The position numbers were made by a program, and so were the translations under genes. DNA of 64,000 nt, from assembly GCA_013398615.1 (NCBI GenBank), contig VZSR01002395.1, positions 2,321,596 to 2,385,595 of the forward strand, in the 5' to 3' direction. Every line of letters begins with the position of its first letter. Positions within the stretch are counted from its first letter, which is position 1. The notes under the pieces were generated by a model that saw only the letters and a list, made by a program, of their open reading frames with translations, did not search any database and had not been told where the DNA came from. This document shows positions 12,201 through 20,186 of the stretch, piece after piece. The DNA comes from Brachypodius melanocephalos. Taxonomy: Eukaryota > Chordata > Aves > Passeriformes > Pycnonotidae.

Positions 12201-14685
12201 GAGAAGGCAGGAAGAGATGAAATTAAGGAGTAACAATGTCTGCTCAAGCACACTACCCCAGGCCCTTTGTTTTTGCAAATCCTGAGGATCAGCTAGGACT
12301 CTCACGGGAGAGCTTAAAGGTCTCAAATGTGTTTTTTCCTGTTTCAGATGTGTTAGATAACAGTTGAAAGGTGTGGCTCAAGTGGTCCACTTGGCAAGTT
12401 GTGAGGCCTCAGGTCAGCCAGCTGTCCTCAGCACAAGAGGGGAAGGGAAAAAAGCAAAGCTGAATTTTTACTAACTCCTTTTTCAGCTTCACCTTTTTTT
12501 TTGTTTTTTTTTTTTTTTTTCGGTTGGGGGTGGGGAAGCAAAGAAGGAGATCAGAAACTAATTGAGATGCATGAACCTCACATCACTCCCTTCACAGATT
12601 ATAGCCTAGACACCAGGAGAGCTATAAAAGCAAACAGCATCAAACTCTTACAGCAATCATTAAACCCTAGAGACTAAGCCCTGCTAACTGCTTCTGGAAT
12701 TGAACAGCACAAACACAAGAGGACACCAAGTTTGCAGCTGGGTTTCAACTCCTTCTCTAACTTGCTCTTCTGGGGCTAATTCCATCCCACACACAGGACA
12801 AGTGGGATTCAAGTGAGGCAGGCAGAGAGATGCAATCCCCATCTGCTCCTGCTGTGGTGACAAAAGCCCCTAATGTCAGAGCTGTGACACAAACACGACT
12901 CTACTTCAACTCCTCAGTTTAAAGGAAGGCTGGAATAAGCTGGTAAGAGCAATGTGTGATAATATTGTTCTCTGATGCATTACAGAGCACTGACACCATG
13001 ATGAGATATTTGTAAGGTAAAACCAGCTCTATTTTGGTCCCAGCTGTCGTGTGCTGCCTCTCACTGCTGTAACTGGGGTAGGGTGTACACAGTTCAGGTT
13101 GAAAGGTCAGAATTTCTCCTCTGCAACTTGGCTTCTGATACAGACAGGTCCATTTAAACACTCCATGCTCCTTCCTGTTTACCATTTCTCTTAATATTTG
13201 ATGCACATCTTCTGTCTGTCACCCTCTGCTCCGTTTTCCCCTCTTCCCTCATCCTGTGTCTACCCCTCCCAAAACTCCTCTCTATGGAATGAACCTGGGA
13301 CTTATTTCCTAACATTTCCCAATATTTTCCCTAATATTTCCTCCCAGTTTACATCAGGATAATTGGGTTTTACATCAGCTGATTGCTCAGGCCTTTCTAT
13401 GATGCCTTTGTCTTTACTCATCCCCCACCATTAATCACCACTGTTAATCTTTACATAATTTTTTTCCCCTCGTGGTATTCATTATTCAACCCTAGCTCTT
13501 TCTTTCTACAGACCTCAAATCCTCCTCTTTGTCCCTAAAGGGAAGAAATTGCATCTTTGAATGTATTTCAGACATTTATTTCAGACACTGGCTGCTCATA
13601 AATGCCAGTACCAATCTCTCACTCCCTCCTGTCCTCTATTAACAGGAGGGGCAAATTTACACAAATCAAAAGGGCTTTGGCTGAGCTTCTTCCAGCAAAA
13701 GACCAGAATTAAGGACAGAAACGAGCCCCTGGTGAGTACTTACATTTCTTGCTCTGCTTTTCCACTTCAGCCTTTAATCTCTTGTATTTGTCTGTCCGAT
13801 AAACCAGCACCCAAGTTATACCTGAAACAAACACCGAGCCAGTGATGAGGGCAGTTAAAACCTCCTGCAGTAATGCTGGTATGAGGGTGCAAATCCACGT
13901 GCAGAAATCAAACTTCATGTCTACAAAACCCCATCAGATCACAGCCAAGGGAGCACAAAGCACCAGCAAACTGCAGCATCCCTTTCCTCCCAATCTCCAT
14001 TCCCAGTTCCATGTAAGATGGAACTGTAAAATAAACCGTGGAATGAGCTCCAGGTGTAAAGCTGAAACAAGTTTTTAGTTTTTACTTTCATTGATAGGCC
14101 TGCTTTGCAGGTGTGGGATGAAGATTTTGGGGACACGGGGGATTTTGCAGGTGTGGGATGAAGATTTTGGGGACACAGGGGATTTTGCAGGTGTGGGATG
14201 AAGATTTTGGGGACAGAGGGGATAAAGGGTACAGCACGATGCCAGAAAGCGGACCTATGACTTGTGACCACCCCAAAAGGCACCTATCCAACACTTCTTT
14301 AAAAAGCTGGCCCTGTTTCAACCACTGCAATACAAAAAACCTTTCAGGCAGCTTAAACCACCATCACAGCAAGGTCAGGCGATTTCTTCACATCCTTCCC
14401 ACAACAGTCATGGGAGAAACCCACTCCGTCCTCTTCCATCCTCCCTCCTGGAGGGAATAATCCCAACTCCCAGCGCTTTGCACCAGAGCTCAGCGCTGTT
14501 CGGGAGGGATTCCCCGCTGTCCTCTCCGTGAGGAGCTTCAGGTGACACCGAGCCCCCCTTCACAGCCCGCCCTTCCCCCGCTCCCGGGAGCCGCCCCGCG
14601 CCCTGCCCGGCTCACCCTCGGCCAGCAGCGCGGTGCAGACGGAGATGAACACGATGAGGAGGGTGTCGGCGAACATGGTGCTCAT
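3080..14685 (-). CDS. TMCO1: TMCO1, transmembrane and coiled-coil domains 1 (partial, last exon outside window)
   Basis: TMCO1 is an ER membrane protein described as a calcium-load-activated Ca2+ channel and as part of the multipass translocon next to Sec61. Six coding exons join in frame: 14616-14685, 13744-13821, 10624-10683, 7012-7058, 6359-6426 and 3080-3224, all with AG/GT boundaries. They give 156 codons. Residues about 8-30 form the first hydrophobic segment (FADTLLIVFISVCTALL), about 32-89 a lysine/glutamate-rich coiled coil, about 91-111 the second membrane segment and about 142-156 a third. The chosen ATG sits in a strong context (ACCACCATGAGC on the minus strand). The family protein has 188 residues, so a terminal exon of about 32 codons is missing; I found no match to it in 1-3079. 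The gene is head to head with UCK2. The predicted protein is near identical to human TMCO1 as I remember it, so the orthology is secure. Confidence 0.97.
3225..6358 (-). other. TMCO1: TMCO1 intron 5
   Basis: No exon, RNA gene or repeat family recognised. A stretch at 5450-5773 is open on both strands for about 95 codons, but it resembles nothing I know. Confidence 0.7.
6359..6426 (-). CDS. TMCO1: TMCO1 coding exon 5
   Basis: 68 bases encoding VRMKSMFAIGFCFTALMGMFNS plus two bases of the Ile codon. This is the second membrane segment. The donor reads GTAAGT and the acceptor is CTTGCAG on the minus strand. Confidence 0.97.
6427..7011 (-). other. TMCO1: TMCO1 intron 4
   Basis: Short intron between exons 4 and 5 with proper GT-AG ends on the minus strand. 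Nothing else seen. Confidence 0.8.
7012..7058 (-). CDS. TMCO1: TMCO1 coding exon 4
   Basis: 47 bases completing a split Glu codon and encoding RQEEKLKNNNRDLSM, the end of the coiled coil. The exon is too short to stand out as a reading frame; it was placed by the protein match plus a CCAG acceptor and a GTATGA donor. Confidence 0.95.
7059..10623 (-). other. TMCO1: TMCO1 intron 3
   Basis: AT-richer intron. It holds an ATT microsatellite near 7466-7501 and two A-rich tracts, about 9391-9468 and 10298-10325. No exon or RNA gene recognised. Confidence 0.7.
9391..9468. repeat. A-rich low-complexity tract
   Basis: Long runs of A interrupted by single C or T bases, first as AAT units and then as A8-10 runs separated by C or CC. 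It could be the decayed poly(A) tail of an old insertion, but no element body was recognised beside it. Confidence 0.85.
10624..10683 (-). CDS. TMCO1: TMCO1 coding exon 3
   Basis: 60 bases encoding EKKKETITESAGRQQKKKI with split codons on both sides. It is the charged middle of the coiled coil. The acceptor is TTTGCAG and the donor GTAAGA on the minus strand. Confidence 0.96.
10684..13743 (-). other. TMCO1: TMCO1 intron 2
   Basis: No exon or RNA gene recognised. A T-rich tract lies at about 12494-12520. A 189-codon plus-strand frame at 10982-11551 has no recognisable domain. Confidence 0.7.
13744..13821 (-). CDS. TMCO1: TMCO1 coding exon 2
   Basis: 78 bases encoding a split Gly codon, then ITWVLVYRTDKYKRLK and on to KQSKK, with one base of a Leu codon at the end. 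It covers the end of membrane segment 1 and the start of the coiled coil. The acceptor is TTTCAG and the donor GTAAGT. Confidence 0.97.
13822..14615 (-). other. TMCO1: TMCO1 intron 1
   Basis: Short first intron. Its main feature is the three-copy 40-bp minisatellite at 14104-14223. The promoter-proximal end merges into the CpG island. Confidence 0.8.
14104..14223. repeat. Minisatellite, 3 x 40 bp, in TMCO1 intron 1
   Basis: Three exact-length 40-bp units begin at 14104, 14144 and 14184, each starting TTTGCAGGTGTGGGATGAAG. They differ by only two or three bases near the end of the unit. The minus strand is stop-free through the array. High identity suggests recent expansion and likely length polymorphism. 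Confidence 0.97.
14616..14685 (-). CDS. TMCO1: TMCO1 coding exon 1 with start codon
   Basis: 70 bases encoding MSTMFADTLLIVFISVCTAL LAE plus the first base of a Gly codon, followed by the donor GTGAGC. The reading frame stays open for 21 codons upstream, but only to a GTG, so the internal ATG in a strong Kozak context is taken as the start. Confidence 0.97.
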
Positions 14686-14766
14686 GGTGGTGCCGCCGCC
14701 GCCCCCGAGCCGGTAACGCCGCCGCGCACCCGGAAGGGCACCCGCCACCCGGAAGCTGCCGGCCCC

Positions 14767-14781
14767 CGTTGCCTAGCAACG
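14767..14781. promoter_or_regulatory. RFX-type X-box-like palindrome
   Basis: The sequence CGTTGCCTAGCAACG has 6-base inverted arms around a 3-base centre. This closely matches the known RFX-family X-box consensus. It lies about 85 bp upstream of the TMCO1 start codon, between ETS cores. Binding is inferred from the motif only. Confidence 0.6.
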
Positions 14782-14878
14782 CCCGGAAGCGACTACCTGC
14801 GCTTCCGGCGGGGGCCGCCGGCTGTGCGAGAAGCCGCGGGGATGGGTGGGGGGCGGGGAGGCGCGACAGGCGCTGTTC

Positions 14879-14955
14879 TGATTGGACAAGACGGCTGTCA
14901 ATCTGTCAAAGGGAGCTGCGGACGCTGCGCTGATTGGGCGGCGCTGCTGTCAATC
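14879..14955. promoter_or_regulatory. Duplicated CCAAT module, 52-bp period
   Basis: TGATTGG occurs at 14879-14885 and 14931-14937, and TGTCAATC at 14896-14903 and 14948-14955. Both pairs are exactly 52 bp apart, which points to an old tandem duplication. Read toward TMCO1 the first motif is CCAATCA, the NF-Y consensus. This places two NF-Y sites about 195-250 bp upstream of the TMCO1 ATG. Confidence 0.75.
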
Positions 14956-15087
14956 TTGGGCGTGGGCCCCGCCCCTCAGCCGGGCTGAGGGGAGGCTGTT
15001 GTTTTGGCGGGGTCTGTGCCCAGGTCCTGCCGCAGCCCGGCCGAGTCCCGCACACCGGGCCGTGTTCAGGGCTCACGGAGGCGTTCA

Positions 15088-15330
15088 CAGAATCAGTTAG
15101 GTTGGAAGAGACTTCCACGATCATCCCGAGTCCAACCTGTGACCCAACACTACCGTGGGCACCAAGTGCCATGCTCGGTCTTTCCTTAAACAGCTGCAGG
15201 GACGGTAACTCCATCACCTCCCTGGGTAGTCCGTTCCAATGTCTAATCACCCTTTCTATGGAGAAATTCATCCTAATGTCCGACTTAAACCTCCCCTGGT
15301 GTACTTTGACACTGGGTGGGTGTCTGCCCT
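15088..15330 (-). mobile_element. CR1 LINE 3' fragment
   Basis: Starts with the reverse complement of the CR1 3' terminus (CACAGAATCAGTTAGGTTGG) and continues through typical CR1 text about stock phrases such as GTCCGTTCCAATGTCTAATC. The 5'-truncated structure is usual for avian CR1. Confidence 0.88.
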
Positions 15331-15479
15331 CCCTGCACCTTGCCGGGATCTGGTGCCTGAACCCGCTTGCCAGGGGAGATGCACAAGGCACAAGGCACAA
15401 GGCATTTTTGCTGGCAAAAAAAGTTTGGCTTGGAGAAGCCTTTCTGGTTTCTACAGCTCTGCCCTGGTTAATTTGCCGG

Positions 15480-15640
15480 TGGTGTGAATGGAAGTGTTCA
15501 AGACCAACTTGGACAGGTTTTGGAGCAACTGGTCTACTAGAAAGTGTCCCTGTCCGTGGCAGGAGGGGTTGAATGAGATGATTTTTAATGTCGCTTTCAA
15601 CCCAAACTCTTCTAGGATTCTGCGATTCTGTGAGTACCCT
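15480..15640 (+). mobile_element. CR1 LINE 3' fragment
   Basis: Sense-strand CR1 end, with the AGTGTCCCTGTCCGTGGCAG region and a decayed terminal ATTCTGCGATTCTGTG. Its 3' end points away from the minus-strand copy just to the left, so the pair forms a divergent inverted repeat. Confidence 0.87.
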
Positions 15641-16512
15641 GGTAGAGCATCTCACCAGGAGGCACTTTCTGGGATCAAATATTTAGGAATATTGCTGCCT
15701 GTCGTTTACCACACTCTCCTTGTACAGCCAGCAGTGGAGTACAGCATTCTGTGATTCACAGGGAATTAAATCTCCCATTGCTCGGGTGTGTAAAATATTG
15801 ATGGACGGGATGGGACTGTGAAGTGCAATAATGAGGGCAGTGCAATCACGGCAAGGATTTGGCAGGCAAACTGACTTTTATTGAGGCTCCAGCGATTACA
15901 CCTGGAGCAGCAGAACTAGACCAGATCCACGGGTTGTAATGGTGTGAGGAGACCTAGAAAGCAGAAATCCAGAAAAGGAAACAGGGCAGGCAGGGAAAGG
16001 CAGGTTTGTGCCTGTCCTTACATAACAGGAGTTTGCTGTCGGTGACAGCGGTGCGCTGTGGGATTACACGGGCAGGGCTGAGGGAAAAACGGGGAAAGGA
16101 GAAAAAACTACCGCCCTTAAATCAAACACACCATTCAGAAAGAGGGTGAGGAACTGCAGATTGGAGAAAAGCAGAGAGTGAGGGCATGAGGTCAGGGAGC
16201 AAATAATCTCTCTGAGGCTGGGGATAGGCACACGAGGAAACCAGAGAGCCACGTGTGTGCAGGTGGTTGAGTCTCACGTCACTGAGAGGTGCAGCTACAC
16301 ACCACAGGAAAAGTCTCAGCAACCGTGTCTGGGAACTTCCTGAGACATCAGGGAAGAACTGAGAGCTGAATGCCAGCGAAACAGGACTCAGAGCTATCGG
16401 GGAGACAGGGATGAGACTGAGGGTGGATGTCTCAGTTTGGGGTGAGCAGCAGGAAGATGTTGACAGCTGGTGATGTGGCAGGACTTGTGATTTACAGAAA
16501 AAGATCTTCCTG

Positions 16513-16700
16513 TGAGGGTGGTGAGGCCCTGGCACAGGGTGCTCAGATGGCTGCCCTGGATCCCTGGAAGTGCCAAGGCCAGGTTGGACAGGGCTCGGAG
16601 CAGCCTGGGATAGTGGAAGGTGTCCCTGCCCAAGGCAGGGGGCTTGGAACGAGATGAGGTTTAAGGGCCCTTCCAACCCAGTGCATTCTATGATTCTCTA
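16513..16700 (+). mobile_element. CR1 LINE 3' end
   Basis: Contains GGTGAGGCCCTGGCACAGGG, then AAGGTGTCCCTGCCCAAGGC, and ends with CATTCTATGATTCTC, the CR1 3' signature. It is one of the better preserved copies here. Confidence 0.93.
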
Positions 16701-18389
16701 TTATTTTGTGCCACCTCACGCAGTTCCCTGTGCTGTATGCCATCCTCCACCTTTTCTCCCTCTGTTTAGAGCTCCCTGACATTCCTGGCTGTGAGATATA
16801 TCAACATCTATCAAAGCAGTGTTTTGAAGTAGTTTCTGTTATGCTGCTGTGGGAAATGATTCACATGGTATCACTTATTGATACTGAAAGGGGTTTTTTT
16901 GGCAGATGCAGGCCAGGAGGAGATGGTCAGTGACATGAACCTCTTTCCTCTGCAGTGTCCCTGCTTTGAACTGGAGGTAGAGGTGAAAACAGGCTTTTTG
17001 TAATTTCATCCTGTCACTTTGAATCACACGGGGATGCTTATCAGCAGATCCTTTTTTCAGACAACACACGGCATATTACCCTCAATGGCATTTCCTTTTC
17101 AAAACAGCATTCTGTGCTTTGATCAACGTGTAAAGGACAGATGAGAGTTGGGTGCTGTCTGATTTGATCTATCAGCCTGGGATATGAGAAAAAGGAAGGC
17201 ATTTGCATAATACTCTGCTCTGGTTACATGAGTCAGGGGCTGGTGTAGTCTACAAAGATTCTAGATATAGAAGTGGTAATATTTTTGGAGGCAACCTTGA
17301 AACCAGATTAGAGAGACACATAATCCCAGTAGGTTTCATATACTGAAGTCTCCAAACTTAAACTGAGCAAAAGGTTCAGTTGCTTTGCAGAGTGTGTTAG
17401 TGACCAGCAGCCAGTAAAAGGGTGTGTAAAATTCTCAGTTTTGAGGAGAGGTGCCATCTGAAACTAACTGGGACTTGGATTTGGTTCACTTCTAGTTCAC
17501 AGCCCTGGCCTGGTTTTGAAAGAGCCATTAACCCGACCTTTGCAAGTTCTCCTTGTGTTCTGTATAAATAAGCCTTGGATATCCTTAGCTCAAACCCCTC
17601 CAGGGCCCATTGAGAGGCATTTGCTTCTCCTTCCCCCTGCAGGTGTGTCAGCTCCTGCCACATGTCCACCAACAAGGGGACCTGGAGGTGAAATGCCATG
17701 ATGGGCATCCTACAGAGAAGCTCAAGAGGAGCAGCACAGAGAGGGTTTGGAGTGCCCCCAAGCAGGGCAGCAGTGGGGGCAGCCAGGAGGAGAACCCAAT
17801 AAAGGGGAGTTCTCACTGTCCTGAGGGGGTTTTGCCATCCAGATACAGCTGTGTCAGCACTGGAGTAAGAAAGAAGAGCTGAGAAAAGCTCCTGGGGTTC
17901 CAATGGGGTGCGCAGGAGCTGTGCCCATGGTCAGCGCTTGGAAACTGGCCTGAGGCCATGGGAATCCACGGGAATTCATCCCTGCAGGAAGTTCTCATCC
18001 ATATATAGCACTTCCTTCCCTGCCAGTGGCTGCATGCAGTGCCAGTGTCTCATGGCATTGCTGCAGAGGAACTGGGAGCAGTGGGCAGAGGGGTCAGGGC
18101 TTCCCAGAAGATCTTCTCTCACATCCTGTGTGATGAGGGCTGGGACATGGGACCTGTCTGGCAAACATATCCACGCCTGTTTTGCTGTGTTGAAGTAAGA
18201 AAGTCAGAAACCTGTGTGAGAGTTCTGATCCTCTCTGAACAGGGCTGGGAGGAACCTTGGGGCAATGCTTGGGCTGGCTCCTGCCCCAAAACAGGATCAG
18301 CACTACTAAACACTTTCCATACAGGAGCATGGCTACTGGGTATTTTTATTTTTCTTAAATCCTCAGATTAAAAGTGGAGAGTCCTTATT

Positions 18390-18990
18390 CTCCTTAAACA
18401 ACTTTTCATAGGATTTAACCATTTTCAACCCTAGAAAATGTCCCTGAATTGTCCTTGTTACAGTGTTGACCTGGCAACATTTTGTTTTAATCCCTACAGG
18501 TAAAAGAAATGTATTCCCTTTCTGTTTGTGGCAGCCTTTTATGTATTTGGAAATGGTTATGGTGTCCCCACAGCCTTACAGCCCAGCAGAGACTGTCCCC
18601 AGGCTAAACACGGATGGGTCCTGCAGTCCTACAGACCCTGGGCTGTTCCTGAGTCCCCACTGGAGTCTCTCCACCAGGCCTCACCCTTACCTGTGGATGT
18701 TTATCTGCCCCAATGGGATGTTTGCCTTTTTCACAGCAGCATCACCAATTGATTCTTTGATCCACTCTACACCAGATCTTTATCTGTCAAAGGCCTGGCT
18801 AACCAGCAGGTTCCTGTCTCCCATTGCCACAGATCATTATCACATTTGTCTGCGTGGACTTGCACCCTACATATTGCCAATCCTTTTTCCATTTTGCTGA
18901 GGTCGTTTTGCCTTTGAATCCTGGCCTCCAGAGTGCTCACAGCTCTTCCCAGACAGGTCCCATTTGCCAGAGACAAAAAAAATCCAGAAT
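18390..18990 (-). mobile_element. Probable old CR1 fragment
   Basis: Blocks such as TATTTGGAAATGGTTATGG, GTCCCCAGGCTAAACAC and GCTGAGGTCGTTTTGCC resemble the reverse complement of diverged CR1 reverse-transcriptase sequence. The match is patchy, and boundaries are approximate. Confidence 0.4.
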
Positions 18991-19056
18991 TTTTATTCCT
19001 GGATTTGGGTTGTTAATAATAATTTATGAATGCTTGCAGGACCAGGGCCCAGGTGG

Positions 19057-19664
19057 GGTGGGAGAATCAGAGAGTCAGTACTGTTGGGAAAGACCTCCAA
19101 GATCACCAAGTCCAACCATTGACCAGCACTGTTCACCATGGAATGGTGTCCCTAAATGCCACATCTGCATGGTTCTTGAACATTTCCAGGAGTTGGGATT
19201 CCACCGTTTCTCTCGGTAGTCTGTTCCAACACCTGACCACTCATTGGATGAAGAAATTTTTTCTAATAGCCAATCTACTCACCCAAACCTTGGAATAAAT
19301 TGAGGGTATTTCCTCTTGTCCTGTCTCTTGTTACATGGGGGGAAAAGGCCGACACTCACCCAGCCGCAACCTCCTTTCAGGTATAGAGTAATGAAGCTCC
19401 CCCTGAGCCTCCTTTTCTCTAGGCTGAGCCCCCCGAACCTTGTGCTCCAGACCCTTTCCCAGCTCTGCTGCCCTTCTCTGCACGCACTCCAGCCCCTCAA
19501 TGTCTTTCTTGTCGTGAGGGGCCCAAAACTGAATGCAGTTTTCGAGCTGTGGCCTCACCAATGCCCAGCACACGGGGACGGTCACTGCCCTGGTCCTGGT
19601 TGCCACATTATTGCTGACCCAAGCCAGGATGCCCTTGGCCTTCTTGGCCAGCGTGGGAGACAAA
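19057..19664 (-). mobile_element. CR1 LINE fragment with RT C-terminal remnant
   Basis: Begins with the reverse-complement CR1 3' end near 19057 and extends through conserved blocks (CTCTGCACGCACTCCAGCCC, GAGGGGCCCAAAACTGAATG). The minus-strand frame still reads like the C-terminal end of a CR1 ORF2, including ALVRPQLENCIQFWAPHDKK. It stops about 30 bp before the CpG-rich UCK2 promoter. Confidence 0.93.
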
Positions 19665-19950
19665 TAATGGAGATTCTGCCGGGGGCCACCGCGGTGTGGT
19701 CCCAGCGCTGTCGGGGATGAAGCGGAGTGGGCAGAGAGGCGAAGGGAGCCGCTGCGGGGGCAGCGCGGGGCCCGGCGGCCGCAGCGCCTTTGTCCGCGGG
19801 CAGGCGGGCGGGAGGGCGGCGGCGCGGTGCGGGCCCATGTGGCCGCAGTGCCGCCCGCCGGCGGGCTGGGCCGGAGCATGTGCAGCTGCGGCAGCACCTG
19901 GCAAGGAGCCGCAGCGCCGGGGATGTGAACCAGGCGGGGAGGAAGGCCCT

Positions 19951-19957
19951 TGACTCA
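19951..19957. promoter_or_regulatory. AP-1 consensus left of gap
   Basis: TGACTCA followed by TCA and, seven bases on, AGATAA. The exact AP-1 heptamer lies in the UCK2 CpG island. Its function is inferred from the motif. Confidence 0.45.
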
Positions 19958-20008
19958 TCAGATAAATCCAGCCCCGCACGGCGAGCGAAGGCGGAGGAGG
20001 CGCGGCGG

Positions 20009-20108
20009 NNNNNNNNNNNNNNNNNNNNNNNNNNNNNNNNNNNNNNNNNNNNNNNNNNNNNNNNNNNNNNNNNNNNNNNNNNNNNNNNNNNNNNNNNNNN
20101 NNNNNNNN
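20009..20108. other. Assembly gap, exactly 100 N
   Basis: A run of 100 N, the usual placeholder for a gap of unknown length. It sits inside GC-rich sequence, where short-read assemblies often fail. UCK2 exon 1 (about 33 codons, including the P-loop) is expected here and is not seen elsewhere. Confidence 0.98.
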
Positions 20109-20176
20109 GGGTCGTGCATGGGGGTGCCCTTCTGTGCCCAACTTTAGGGTAGCAGGAGCGGGGATTCTGCAGCAAA

Positions 20177-20186
20177 TGCTGACTCA
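20177..20186. promoter_or_regulatory. MARE/AP-1-like site right of gap
   Basis: TGCTGACTCA combines a MAF half site with an AP-1 heptamer. It lies 69 bp right of the assembly gap. Motif evidence only. Confidence 0.45.

Larger units (their letters stand above)
14530..14990 (-). promoter_or_regulatory. TMCO1: TMCO1 CpG-island promoter
   Basis: GC- and CpG-rich block spanning coding exon 1 and the region upstream on the minus strand. It has four ETS-type cores (CCGGAAG at 14730, 14749 and 14783; CTTCCGG at 14802), an X-box-like element at 14767-14781, GC boxes near 14847-14859 and 14963-14972, and two CCAATCA boxes. No TATA box is seen. The transcription start is not determined. Confidence 0.8.
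14991..19689. other. TMCO1-UCK2 intergenic region
   Basis: Spacer between two head-to-head promoters. It contains several CR1 LINE fragments (15088-15330, 15480-15640, 16513-16700, 19057-19664 and probably 18390-18990). No conserved exon was recognised. A 168-codon minus-strand frame at 17397-17903 has no domain I can name. Confidence 0.7.

Noticed and set aside
14686..14748. N-terminal extension of TMCO1 (21 codons, in frame)
   Set aside because: It begins at GTG, not ATG, in GC-rich 5' UTR; the downstream ATG has a strong context and matches the known N-terminus.
14906..15655. 249-codon minus-strand frame
   Set aside because: Covers two CR1 fragments and promoter sequence; explained by the repeats.
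17397..17903. 168-codon minus-strand frame in the intergenic region
   Set aside because: No family resemblance, no CpG promoter and no splice support.
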